The notes beneath the pieces were generated by a model. The model was not told the origin of the DNA, made no database searches, and worked only from the letters and a program-made list of their open reading frames with translations. Shown here one piece after another: positions 37,701 to 45,126 of a stretch of 50,247 nucleotides of DNA. Source of the DNA: Streptococcus infantis (GTDB lineage: Bacteria > Bacillota > Bacilli > Lactobacillales > Streptococcaceae); contig NZ_JAHZPU010000013.1 in NCBI RefSeq assembly GCF_019929575.1, positions 1-50,247 on the forward strand. Direction: 5' to 3'. Position numbers and translations under genes: made by a program. How positions within the stretch are numbered: the first letter of the stretch is position 1; the number at the start of each line of letters is the position of its first letter.

Positions 37701-40080
37701 AGGTCAAGAAGGCGTACACAACTACACAGTAGAAGAAGTTAAAGGAACAGACGCAACCGTTACATACGACACCATGAAAGCGAATGTAACAGTTACAGTG
37801 AAACACGATGGAACAGCTAAAGTTCTTATCGCGACTGTAGGCGACATTGCGGATAAAGAATTTAACAACCGTGTCACTCCTCCAGAAGAACCTAAGTTCC
37901 AACCAGAGAAATACGTTGTTTCTGAAGAGAAATTCGATATCACAGGCGACAAGCTCGTTGATGATGATAAAGAGTTGGCAGACAAGTACGCAGATACCAA
38001 TGCGAACCCATATGCGGACGATGCATCAAACAACGAAGCTCAAAACTTGAACACCAAGACTGTGAAACGTGGCGACAAGTTGGTTTACCAAGTATGGTTG
38101 GATACAACTAAATTTGACGCAGCTAACAAGGACAACATCCAATCAGTAGGAATCTCAGATGACTACGATGAAGCTAAATTGGAACTTGATTCTACTAAGA
38201 TCAAAGCTTACGATTCAGTAACAGGCGCAGAAGTAACAGATAAATTCGACATCACTGTGAACAACGGTGTGATCACTGCAACTCTTAAAGCTGGCTTCAC
38301 TAAGTCACTTGGAGACGCAGAAGATACTCAAATCATCGATACAACTAAGTTCGCATTCGGACGTTACTACAAGTTCGACATCCCAACAACAGTGAAAGCT
38401 GATGTACCTGGTGGAGTAGACATCGAAAATACTGCGGCTCAAATTGTAAACTACTACAACCCAGTAAGCAAGACTGTTGAAAAACCAAGCAAACCAACTG
38501 AAAAACGTGTGAACAGCGTACCAGTATCAGTAGAATTCAACTTCACAAAACGTTTGGAAGGTCGTGAGCTTAAAGCTAACGAATTCAGCTTCGTTCTTAA
38601 AGATTCAACAGGTAAAGTTGTTGAAACTGTAACGAACGATGCATCTGGAAACGTTAAGTTCTCAGCTATCGAATTCAAGAAAGAACAAGCAGGCGTTCAC
38701 AACTACACTGTTGAAGAAGTGAAAGGTACTGATGGAACTGTTACTTATGATGAGATGAAAGCAGTAGTAACTGTAGAAGTTAAACATGACGGAACAGCGA
38801 AAGCTCTCATCACGAACGTAACTGATCCAGCAGACAAAGAGTTCAACAACAAGGTGACTCCACCAGAAACTCCTGAGTTCAATCCAGAGAAATATATTCT
38901 TAATGAAGAGAAATTTGATATCACTGGAAATAAACTCCTTGATGATGATAAAGAGTTGACTGATAAAGTAGCTGATACCAACAAAGATCCATACGTGGAC
39001 AAAGTTGATAATAATGAAAAGCAAAATATCAATACTCAAACACTCCATAAGGGTGATAAGGTTGTTTACCAAGTATGGTTAGATACAACTAAATTCACTG
39101 AAGCTCACAATATTCAATCTGTTGGTATTACAGATAAATATGATAGCGAAAACTTGGATGTTAATGAAGCTGAAATTAAGGCTTATGATTCAGTAACTGG
39201 TGAAGATGTAACAGCTAAGTTTGATATCTCAATTGTGGATGGTGTCATTACTGCTACATCTAAGGCTGACTTGACTAAGTCACTTGGAGATGCAGAAAAT
39301 ACTCAAGTAATCGACACTGCTAAATTAGCATTTGGACGTTACTACAAGTTTGATATTCCAGCACGTATCAAGGGAACTGCTAAAGAAGGTGTAGATATTG
39401 AAAATACAGCTTCTCAAATTGTTCACCAATATGATCCAACTAAGAAATCAGTTGAAAAACCAGAAAAACCAACTGAAAAACGTGTTGTTAATATTCCAGT
39501 GAAAGTTGAATTCAACTTCACGAAGAAATTGGAAGGTCGTGCGTTGAAAGCTGGTGAATTCAGCTTCGTATTGAAAGACAAAGATGGTAACGTGATTGAA
39601 ACCGTAAGCAATGATGCTGAAGGTAAGATCAAGTTCTCAGCTCTTGAATTCAAACGTGGTCAAGAAGGTACTTATATCTATCATGTAGAAGAAGTGAAAG
39701 GTACAGAGGCTGGAGTTGAGTACGATAAGATGGTAGCGACTGTTGGAGTTACTGTAACTAAGGATGGTAAAGTGTTGACTCTTACTTCACAAATGCCTGA
39801 AGATACTGAGTTTAACAACAAGGTAATACCGCCAACACCGCCAACACCACCAACACCGCCAACACCACCAACACCACCAACACCACCAACACCGCCAACA
39901 CCACCAACACCACCAACACCAGTAACACCAGTAACACCACCAACACCAGAAAAACCTAAAGGTCCTGAGTTGCCAAACACTGGTGAACAATCTAAATCTG
40001 GAATTGCTGCACTTGGTGCTGCACTTGGTCTTGTAGGTCTAGGTTTGGTTGCGAAACCCAAAAAAGAAGATGAAGCTTAA
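31765..40080 (+). CDS. Giant YSIRK/LPXTG surface adhesin with ten FctA and four AgI/II C2-like domains
   Basis: A 2771-residue cell-wall protein. Order: YSIRK-type signal peptide (FSLRKYKVGVASVFLG; cleavage near residue 38); Glu/Lys-rich stalk to about 212; RRRNRRA; a non-repeated presumed binding region (about 215-667); six FctA/Spy0128-type domains starting near 668, 786, 899, 1019, 1133 and 1245; then four units of a C2-like domain plus FctA (C2 starts 1373, 1711, 2038, 2365; FctA 1585, 1925, 2252, 2577); a PPT stalk (2688-2725); LPNTG (2736-2740), hydrophobic span and basic tail. FctA copies keep a Lys in (F/V)xK.L.GR, the Glu of TVEEV and the Asn of FNN expected for isopeptide bonds. AAGGAG precedes ATG. 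Ligand unknown. Confidence 0.92.
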   Translation: MIRREQQRFSLRKYKVGVASVFLGTTLSFMMANGSAVNAAEIVAKQTTENTELVGNKDDKEKLKEPSTDVVTSANSEISEVKPETSTPEVKSEEVKSEPTEVKSEETKAEKAEEKTSVSPEAKPESSKPVATTASKAEEVVVAKPKAEEKTESKSEEKSEPKAEVSAVAEATSLDTTASVANVAAKPLVDTETLALAAENTVNAGALATNGGRRRNRRAATDHNTEAIATTTTLKDGETADPDMTDPVGATVKSQDVPAGYERKEGDVYTYSIVDLTKFNERYGTKYYTRAYKKFDSSTDTTVELIDKTTGSIVETKIVTATSGTQKFATTTTASRGELTWQVSYDSGAGSGPGKTDQPFIQLSYEVGASIQALVAAGHNLTPTEKALYDEVYATRRSNDVINAVEPAYNGRSITETNAKIPLAVEKTTYYRVVDKNNPTFNANKTDKNVQDYVANGNEVDLAKYTLKAMEGQKFTASGERKFEGYKLYQTVDANDKSGYVSRPYTVGTKFMDADRYGIKRIKEIVGEDGTVVVRVYLLDPKQQSKRSDGSLSTDGYMLLAETKPIKPGEYNTEDLVVKKTPLHTIAFTDTNGVNYPNGKEIEFGFQTAANYTPKKTVFVPFLGDGIGHSSPNSQLERGVGGIGVNVDLLNTLVPYKQPIYYYVKVDPVTYTPEVSKVLDGRTLNDGDFSFTLKQEGGTHQETATNKNGKATFSELTFEKPGTYTYKITEVAGSDTNVDYDGMEVTLTVTVTQNAQDKLEVQAVYTSTGGHAEGENDKVFNNYVVAPVKTKFDFSKALAGRELKAGEFSFVLKDSTGKVLQTKTNTKAGVVAFDDLTFDNTQVGTHKYTVEEVQGSEAGMTYDPMKAEVTITVTKEGHVLKATNTLPADTEFNNTFTPSPVKVNLEFDKSLSNGNLNAGDFSFTLTGDNNVNETVTNKANGKINFSELSFDQVGVYNYTVKEVKGDKADVDYDAMTIAVKVTVTKDASTGLLSAKTAMTSTGGEATGEDDKIFNNHVVAPVTAQFDFSKALAGRTLKAGEFSFVLKDKDGTVIQTKQNDAAGKVKFDALTFTNAQVGDHKYTVEEVIPETKEAGMTYDTMKANVTVTVTKSGHALTAVATLPQDKEFNNTFTPTATQAQFKFTKKLEGKELMKDAFTFELVENGKVIQTKKNAADGTIQFDAILYDAEGTHTYTVREVVGTDTNIDYDSMNAEVTVTVTKDAASGILNAAVTMPDDTEFNNYHVAPVVARFDFTKKLAGRELKDGEFSFVLKDSTGQTLETVTNKADGTVTFTELSFDNTKVGTHTYTVEEVIPSTKELGMTYDTMKATVTVEVAKNGHTLTTVTNVTSTGGVNADGTSTEGTDDKEFNNKITPPETPEFQPEKFVLNKEKFDITGTKLVDDDDELTDEYTATNANPYADGTSNNEAENINTKTVERGDKLVYQVWLDTKNFTDKNNIQSVGISDTYDADKLTVNAADIKAYDSETGDDVTDKFDIKVENGVITATSKTSVNKSLGDVDNTQVIDTSKFAFGRYYKFDIPATVKDDVAGGVDIENKANQIVHVYNPVSKSVEKPEKPTQKRVNSVPITAEFNFTKRLEGRELKAGEFTFELKDSDNIVIATATNDADGKIKFSPVEYTNKAGEKVTALKYKKGQEGTYTYSVTEVKGTDATVIYDTMKAEVTVTVSHDGIAKALLANVTEPADKEFNNTVTPPTEPKFQPEKYVLNTEKYSITDNKLLDDDKELADKYADTNANPYVDQTNNNESENINTKTVNRGDKIYYQVWLDTTKFSADNKENVQSVGITDDFDETKVDVDGSAIKAYDSVTGDDVTNKFDIKVENGVMTATLKAGFTKSLGDAENTQIIDTTKFAFERYYKFDIPATVKADVAGGVDIENTAAQVVNYYNPVSKTVEKPNKPTEKRVNSVPISVEFNFTKKLEGRELKENEFSFVLKDSEGKTLETVSNDAAGNVKFKALEFKKGQEGVHNYTVEEVKGTDATVTYDTMKANVTVTVKHDGTAKVLIATVGDIADKEFNNRVTPPEEPKFQPEKYVVSEEKFDITGDKLVDDDKELADKYADTNANPYADDASNNEAQNLNTKTVKRGDKLVYQVWLDTTKFDAANKDNIQSVGISDDYDEAKLELDSTKIKAYDSVTGAEVTDKFDITVNNGVITATLKAGFTKSLGDAEDTQIIDTTKFAFGRYYKFDIPTTVKADVPGGVDIENTAAQIVNYYNPVSKTVEKPSKPTEKRVNSVPVSVEFNFTKRLEGRELKANEFSFVLKDSTGKVVETVTNDASGNVKFSAIEFKKEQAGVHNYTVEEVKGTDGTVTYDEMKAVVTVEVKHDGTAKALITNVTDPADKEFNNKVTPPETPEFNPEKYILNEEKFDITGNKLLDDDKELTDKVADTNKDPYVDKVDNNEKQNINTQTLHKGDKVVYQVWLDTTKFTEAHNIQSVGITDKYDSENLDVNEAEIKAYDSVTGEDVTAKFDISIVDGVITATSKADLTKSLGDAENTQVIDTAKLAFGRYYKFDIPARIKGTAKEGVDIENTASQIVHQYDPTKKSVEKPEKPTEKRVVNIPVKVEFNFTKKLEGRALKAGEFSFVLKDKDGNVIETVSNDAEGKIKFSALEFKRGQEGTYIYHVEEVKGTEAGVEYDKMVATVGVTVTKDGKVLTLTSQMPEDTEFNNKVIPPTPPTPPTPPTPPTPPTPPTPPTPPTPPTPVTPVTPPTPEKPKGPELPNTGEQSKSGIAALGAALGLVGLGLVAKPKKEDEA
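33763..35880 (+). repeat. Six consecutive FctA-domain repeats
   Basis: Units of about 110-125 codons, each beginning with a (F/V)xK.L.GR.L...(E/D)FSF.L block and ending with FNN. The second, fourth and sixth are most alike (DFSKALAGR or DFTKKLAGR). Confidence 0.82.
35881..39825 (+). repeat. Four tandem C2-like plus FctA modules
   Basis: Module starts at 35881, 36895, 37876 and 38857. The second and third are exactly 981 bp apart and share at least one identical 57-base stretch (36977-37033 and 37958-38014). Each begins TPP(E/T)xPxFxPEK and runs to the next FNNxVTPP. Confidence 0.88.
39829..39950 (+). repeat. 9-bp PPT codon repeat
   Basis: About ten tandem copies of a nine-base unit (CCAACACCG/CCACCAACA variants) encode Pro-Pro-Thr, forming the wall-spanning stalk before LPNTG. 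Confidence 0.88.
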
Positions 40081-40186
40081 CATTTCTAGTTTTCTAGAAT
40101 GATTCAAGATTTGTCTTTGAATATCTAAACAAAAGATATTCTAAAGTTGGTTATACATTTATTAAATAAGTGTATGTAATCGCAAG

Positions 40187-40217
40187 AAGAGAGGTTAATG
40201 CCTCTCTTTTTGTTTTT
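40187..40217 (+). terminator. Terminator of the giant LPXTG gene
   Basis: AGAGAGG pairs with CCTCTCT around TTAATG, followed by TTTTTG. Confidence 0.85.
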
Positions 40218-40312
40218 ATAATTTATTTAAGAAACCGAAAGCTTTGAAGAAATATAAAACTTTAAAATTAATTAAACAAATGGTAACTAATTGTACATTT
40301 TTCAAATAAGTA

Positions 40313-40321
40313 TGATATAAT
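40313..40321 (+). promoter_or_regulatory. Extended -10 promoter of the second LPXTG gene
   Basis: TGA-TATAAT with TATAAT at 40316-40321. A possible -35 TTGTAC at 40291-40296 is 19 bp away, so the extended -10 is probably the main element. Confidence 0.6.
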
Positions 40322-40365
40322 ATGATTAGATAATCAAATGTTTTCTAATCGTAAAGGAGGTTATT

Positions 40366-42691
40366 ATGAAGCATAAATTGTCTAGATATTTAACATTTTT
40401 TTTTAATGTTTTTGCTAATAGGTTTATCAATAGCTAAATTATCAAAAACAGTTCAAGCGGATTCGGTGACGGGTTATAATCTTGATACTAAGATTATTCA
40501 TGAGCGATCTGGTCTTGAATTGAGTGATGATGTGGAAGTTATTGCTGGGGAACGTTTAATCGCAACTTATCAATTAACTTTTCCAGATAGTCAGAGTATC
40601 TCTGAGAATGATCAATTGATTTTAGATATTCCTAGAGAGCTCAGATTGATTACGAATTTGACCTTTGACGTTACAAATAGTAAGGGCACGAAGGTTGGTA
40701 TTGCTCAAACAGATCCTAGTACAGGGAAAGTTACAGTAACTTTTACAGATTATTTTGCTAAGAGACCTGAGAATAAAGAGCTTTCTTTACAGTTTAATTT
40801 AACTATTAATCGAGAAGTCATTAAGGAGAGTCAACCAGTTACTGTTACCATTGGTCATAAGACTTATAGTTTCAAGTACAAACAAGATAGTGGCGAAGCA
40901 GGCGACTATGAGATGAAATACGGTTATCAAGATGATACAGATCCAAGTATTATTAAGTGGCGTATTCTCCTGAATGCGAATCAAGATATGATTCGTGGGA
41001 TGACAATTACGGATACTTTTGGGGATGGACAAACCTTAATTCCTGAGAGTTTTCGTGCAGTTCGTTATGAAACACAACCAACAAAAATTCGTAACGAAGC
41101 TCATATTCTCACGTTAGAGCCATCAGATAACTTTTCAAACAAGGCAGTATTCACTAAAAATGCTCAAGGAGGAATCACAGGCTTTACGATTCCATTTGGA
41201 GATAACTATCATTGGGCAATGTATATTGAATACTCTACTAAATTACCAGATGGAGTTCCTGCAGGTTCATTAGTATCGAATAATTTAGCATGGTCTGCAA
41301 CAAATTTTAAAACACGTAGTATGGTACGTGAAGTCCGTCTAGAGTCAGGATCAGGTTTTGGTAACGCAGAAAAATCAGAATCAGTTATCTTAAAGGCCCA
41401 CAAAACTTTAAAAGGGAAAACACTAGAAAAAGATCAGTTTAACTTTGCACTTTATGATGCTGCAAACCCTAGTGAACCTCTTCAAATTGTAAAAAATGCT
41501 GAAGATGGAAGTGTAACCTTCAATGCTATTAAGTATAAAAAAGAAGGAGTTTACAACTATATCATTCGTGAAGTTATTCCTGAAAGCACTAATAATTACG
41601 ATTATGATAGTCATGAACTAAAGGTTACTGTAACAGTAACGGATGATGATGGTATCAAAATGGGAACAGTGTCTTACGGTGAAGAGGAAACTACATTTAT
41701 CAATACTTATCGAGGAACTACAAGTATAAAAGGTAAGAAAATTTGGAATGATACAGATAACAAAGCTGGCATTCGTCCAGATGCTATAACTGTTCGTCTT
41801 TTAGCTAACGGTAAAGAAGTAGCAAGTAAATCTGTTAAATCAGAAGATAATTGGAACTTTACATTTGATCAGCTACCTGAAAATGATGCTGAAGGAAATG
41901 CAATTGTTTATACTGTAGCAGAAGACAAAGTTGAGGGGTATACGACAGAAATAGATCAGACAAACTACATCATCACTAATACACATGTCCCTAATATTCC
42001 TGATACTCCTGAAGTGACAGAATTAAAAGTCAGCAAGATTTGGGAGGATGCTGATAATGAAGCAGGAAAACGCCCAAATAGCATTAAGGTACAACTCTAT
42101 GCTGATGGAAGTAAAGTAGGGCAAGAAGTTATTTTGAACGAAGATAATAATTGGACTCATACTTTTACAAATCTTCCGAAATATTTAGCAGGGAAAATGA
42201 TTAGCTATACAATTAGTGAAGTCAATGTTCCTGAGGGATATGTATCAAAAATAGTTCGAGATAATGAAACGAACCTAGTTTTGGTTAATACCTATCAACC
42301 ACCAGTACCTCCGGGTCCAATAACGCCTCCAGGCTCAGTAACGCCTCCAGGCTCAGTAACGCCTCCAGGTCCAGTAACACCTCCAGGTCCGGTCACACCT
42401 CCAGGTCCAGTAACACCTCCAGGTCCAGTAACACCTCCAGGTCCGGTCACACCTCCAGGTCCAGTAACACCTCCAGGCTCAGTAACACCTCCAGGTCCGG
42501 TCACACCTCCAGGTCCAGTAACACCTCCAGGCTCAGTTACACCTCCAGCACCAGTAACATCATCAACGCCTGAAAAGAAAAAGGCTAATGAGTTACCGAA
42601 AACAGGTGAACAGAAAACTACAGTTTTAATCGTTTTAGGAGTAGCGCTTGGTTTAGTTGGATTGAGTTTGGTTGCTAAACGTAAAAAATAA
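40366..42691 (+). CDS. LPXTG adhesin (SDR-like, FctA, two Cna-B domains), signal peptide frameshifted at a T9 run
   Basis: The natural start is ATG 40366, after AAAGGAGG. It opens a signal peptide (MKHKLSRYLTFF...) that goes out of frame at nine T residues (40396-40404) and stops soon after. With eight T the frame joins a 761-codon ORF from ATG 40406, giving 774 residues and an intact signal (...LMFLLIGLSIAKLSKTVQA). Numbering from 40406: SDR-like Ig adhesion region about 20-310; FctA about 323-430; Cna-B about 431-528 and 535-630; GPVTPP repeat 637-714; LPKTG 730-734, hydrophobic span, KRKK. As sequenced, translation could start only at 40406, which lacks a ribosome-binding site and the basic signal N-region. 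Phase variation, recent loss or base-call error are all possible. Confidence 0.85.
40396..40404 (+). repeat. Homopolymer T9 in signal-peptide codons
   Basis: Nine consecutive T residues; removal of one restores the frame between the Shine-Dalgarno-linked ATG and the adhesin body. A typical slipped-strand site. Confidence 0.8.
42314..42547 (+). repeat. 18-bp GPVTPP/GSVTPP repeat, about 13 copies
   Basis: Units encode Gly-(Pro/Ser)-(Val/Ile)-Thr-Pro-Pro. Codon choices show local duplication of two-unit blocks (alternating GTAACA and GTCACA). Confidence 0.9.
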
Positions 42692-42750
42692 TATAAGAAA
42701 AAGAAACATTTTCCAAAATATAATCAGGAAGTGTTTCTGATAGATGATTT

Positions 42751-42781
42751 AAGAGAGGACGTCAAACTCCTCTCTTTTTTA
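42751..42781 (+). terminator. Terminator of the second LPXTG gene
   Basis: AGAGAGGA pairs with TCCTCTCT around CGTCAAAC, then TTTTTT. Confidence 0.85.
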
Positions 42782-42835
42782 GAGTAGGTAGACCTATCAA
42801 TTGATTTCTTTAGTATATTTATATTTTCAACAAAA

Positions 42836-42849
42836 ATAAACCGTTTTCA
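42836..42849. promoter_or_regulatory. cre-like site upstream of nagB
   Basis: The minus strand reads TGAAAACGGTTTAT, one mismatch from TGNAANCGNWNNCW, just upstream of the -35. CcpA control of nagB is plausible from other streptococci. Confidence 0.4.
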
Positions 42850-42850
42850 C

Positions 42851-42879
42851 TTGACAAAAATTGGTCTATACCATATAAT
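42851..42879 (+). promoter_or_regulatory. nagB promoter
   Basis: TTGACA (42851-42856), a 17-bp spacer and TATAAT (42874-42879), a full consensus promoter. Confidence 0.85.
42860..42874. promoter_or_regulatory. NagR-like GntR operator overlapping the nagB promoter
   Basis: ATTGGTCTATACCAT, a palindromic TGGT-N4-ACCA core matching the GntR/HutC NagR site of Firmicutes, occupying the promoter spacer and the first -10 base. Confidence 0.7.
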
Positions 42880-42906
42880 AAAATAAAGAATATGGAGGAC
42901 AAAATT

Positions 42907-43614
42907 ATGAAAGTTATTCAAGTGGAAAATCCAATTGAAGGTGGAAAAGTTGCTTTTGATATCTTAAAAGAAAAATTGGAAAACGGTGCACAAACATTGG
43001 GACTTGCAACAGGAAGTAGCCCTCTGGAGTTTTACCAACAAATCGTTGAGAGCGATCTTGATTTTTCAAATCTTACAAGTGTGAACTTGGATGAGTACGT
43101 AGGTCTTGATGGGGACAATCCTCAATCATATCGTTACTTCATGCAAGAAAATCTTTTCAATAAGAAACCATTTAAAGAAAGCTTCTTGCCACGTGGTGTC
43201 AAGGATAATGCAGAAGCAGAAGTAGAACGCTACAACCAAATTCTTGCTGACCATCCAGTTGACCTACAAATCTTAGGAATTGGTCGCAATGGTCATATTG
43301 GCTTTAATGAACCAGGCACACCATTTGACAGTCAAACTCATCTTGTAGAACTTGACCAGTCTACTATCGAAGCTAACGCACGTTTCTTTGAGAAGATTGA
43401 AGATGTTCCAACTCAAGCTATTTCAATGGGGATTAAAAACATTTTGGATGCTAAGTCTATCCTTCTATTTGCTTATGGGGAATCAAAAGCAGAAGCTATC
43501 GCTGGAACTGTTGAAGGCCCTGTGACAGAAAGTCTACCGGCAAGTAGCCTACAAAACCATCCAGATGTGACCATTATCGCAGATGCAGCAGCACTCAGCT
43601 TGTTAAAAAAATAA
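42907..43614 (+). CDS. nagB: Glucosamine-6-phosphate deaminase
   Basis: Converts glucosamine 6-phosphate to fructose 6-phosphate and ammonia, linking amino-sugar use to glycolysis. The 235-residue protein has [13 protein letters not shown] (phosphate loop), VNLDEYVG with the catalytic Asp, [16 protein letters not shown] with the ring-opening His, and the C-terminal HPDVTIIAD. It is the short Gram-positive form without an allosteric extension. I use ATG 42907, placed after GGAGG; the upstream ATG 42892 overlaps that site. Amino-sugar induction is suggested by the NagR-like operator. Confidence 0.95.
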   Translation: MKVIQVENPIEGGKVAFDILKEKLENGAQTLGLATGSSPLEFYQQIVESDLDFSNLTSVNLDEYVGLDGDNPQSYRYFMQENLFNKKPFKESFLPRGVKDNAEAEVERYNQILADHPVDLQILGIGRNGHIGFNEPGTPFDSQTHLVELDQSTIEANARFFEKIEDVPTQAISMGIKNILDAKSILLFAYGESKAEAIAGTVEGPVTESLPASSLQNHPDVTIIADAAALSLLKK

Positions 43615-43628
43615 GATTTTAATCATTA

Positions 43629-43663
43629 AAAACCATTCGATCCTATAGATTGGGTGGTTTTTT
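43629..43663 (+). terminator. Terminator of nagB
   Basis: AAAACCATTCGATC pairs with GATTGGGTGGTTTT, followed by TT runs. Confidence 0.82.
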
Positions 43664-43821
43664 GGTTTGGATATGTTCAAAAAATGAATACAGTTTATCT
43701 GAAAGTGGTACAATAATTTTAATAGAGGAGTGAGTGATAGATTTTCCCTTGAAAAGAAGAATATATAATCCTCATTTTTTAAAAATTAAATGGAATGATT
43801 TGGGAGAATTTCATTTTTTTC

Positions 43822-43850
43822 TTGACAATTTTCTTCATTCCGTGTAAAAT
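43822..43850 (+). promoter_or_regulatory. rpsU promoter
   Basis: TTGACA (43822-43827), a 17-bp spacer and TAAAAT (43845-43850). The leader is only about 28 nt. Confidence 0.82.
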
Positions 43851-43884
43851 AGAATAGATCTTGAACTTGAAGGGAGTGAAAAAA

Positions 43885-44061
43885 ATGTCTAAAACAGTAG
43901 TACGTAAGAATGAATCTCTTGACGATGCTCTTCGTCGTTTCAAACGTGCAGTTACTAAAGCTGGTACTCTTCAAGAAACACGCAAACGTGAATTCTATGA
44001 AAAACCTTCTGTAAAACGTAAACGTAAATCAGAAGCAGCTCGTAAACGTAAAAAATTCTAA
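43885..44061 (+). CDS. rpsU: 30S ribosomal protein S21
   Basis: A 58-residue very basic protein ([22 protein letters not shown] and a [15 protein letters not shown] tail), the normal S21 length and sequence. S21 sits on the 30S platform near the anti-Shine-Dalgarno region. The start at ATG 43885 follows GAAGGGAG; the frame is open upstream from TTG 43861 but the family begins here. Monocistronic, with its own promoter and terminator. Confidence 0.96.
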
Positions 44062-44069
44062 TTAATAAG

Positions 44070-44097
44070 AAAGGCTAGACTTGTCTAGTCTTTTTTG
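44070..44097 (+). terminator. Terminator of rpsU
   Basis: AAGGCTAGAC pairs with GTCTAGTCTT, followed by TTTTG. Confidence 0.85.
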
Positions 44098-44190
44098 TTT
44101 TAAATAAATCCTATAAATCCTGCAAAATTCTGAAACTTCCTACTACAATTTGATATAATAGTAGGGAGAACTCGATTGAAGGAGAAAATT

Positions 44191-45126
44191 ATGTCGGTTT
44201 TAGTCAAAGAAGTGATTGATAAGCTCAGACTAGATATTGTCTATGGTGAGCCAGAATTACTTGAAAAAGAAATCAATACAGGCGATATTTGTCGTCCAGG
44301 TCTCGAAATGACAGGCTATTTTGATTACTATACCCCAGAGCGGATTCAACTATTGGGGATGAAAGAGTGGTCTTATCTGATTAGCATGTCTTCTAATAAT
44401 CGCTACCATGTTTTGCAGAAATTGTTCCAACCGGAAACACCTGCAGTTATTGTTGCGCGTGGTTTAGTAGTTCCAGAGGAAATGCTAAAGGCCGCTAGAG
44501 AATGTAAAATCGCTATTTTAACGAGTCGTACAGCAACAAGTCGTCTGTCTGGAGAATTGTCAAGTTACCTAGATTCTCGTTTGGCTGAGCGTGAAAGTGT
44601 ACATGGTGTCTTGATGGATATCTATGGTATGGGTGTGTTAATCCAGGGCGACAGTGGTATTGGTAAGAGTGAGACAGGTCTAGAACTCGTGAAACGAGGA
44701 CACCGTTTGGTAGCGGATGACCGTGTAGATATCTTTGCTAAGGATGAAATGACTCTCTGGGGTGAACCAGCTGAAATCTTGAAGCATTTACTTGAGATTC
44801 GTGGTGTTGGTATTATAGATGTGATGAGTCTTTATGGTGCCAGTGCAGTTAAGGATTCTTCACAAGTTCAGTTGGCTGTCTATCTAGAAAATTATGACAC
44901 GCAAAAGACTTTTGATCGCCTAGGCAATAATGCTGAGGAATTGGAGATTTCTGGAGTAGCTATTCCACGTATCCGCATTCCTGTAAAAACAGGACGTAAT
45001 ATTTCTGTCGTTATCGAAGCAGCAGCTATGAATTATCGTGCTAAGGAAATGGGCTTTGATGCTACTCGACTATTTGAAGAAAGATTGACAAATCTGATTG
45101 CAAAGAACGAGGTGAAAGATGATTGA
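44191..45126 (+). CDS. hprK: HPr kinase/phosphorylase
   Basis: Phosphorylates and dephosphorylates Ser46 of HPr, setting CcpA-dependent carbon catabolite control. The 311-residue protein has the N-terminal domain (1-130), the P-loop GDSGIGKSE (about 153-161), the catalytic VADDRVD with the Asp acting as base, and the C-terminal [10 protein letters not shown] signature. The start at ATG 44191 follows GAAGGAG. A TATAAT box lies near 44154. It overlaps lgt by 8 nt; this pairing is conserved in Firmicutes. Confidence 0.96.
   Translation: MSVLVKEVIDKLRLDIVYGEPELLEKEINTGDICRPGLEMTGYFDYYTPERIQLLGMKEWSYLISMSSNNRYHVLQKLFQPETPAVIVARGLVVPEEMLKAARECKIAILTSRTATSRLSGELSSYLDSRLAERESVHGVLMDIYGMGVLIQGDSGIGKSETGLELVKRGHRLVADDRVDIFAKDEMTLWGEPAEILKHLLEIRGVGIIDVMSLYGASAVKDSSQVQLAVYLENYDTQKTFDRLGNNAEELEISGVAIPRIRIPVKTGRNISVVIEAAAMNYRAKEMGFDATRLFEERLTNLIAKNEVKDD

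Noticed and set aside
33763..39825. CRISPR-like regular repeat spacing at about 330-980 bp
   Set aside because: The repeats are coding modules in one open frame, not short palindromic repeats with unique spacers.
39681..40061. Long antisense frames opposite the giant LPXTG gene
   Set aside because: They are shadows of repetitive codons (glycine/valine runs opposite the PPT tract), with no ribosome-binding sites and no family resemblance.
42295..42504. Antisense collagen-like GPGGVT repeat frame
   Set aside because: It is the complement of the GPVTPP repeat; the sense strand carries a complete LPXTG protein with matching domains.
43786..43974. Minus-strand frame opposite rpsU
   Set aside because: Overlaps the rpsU promoter and coding region; the plus strand encodes canonical S21.
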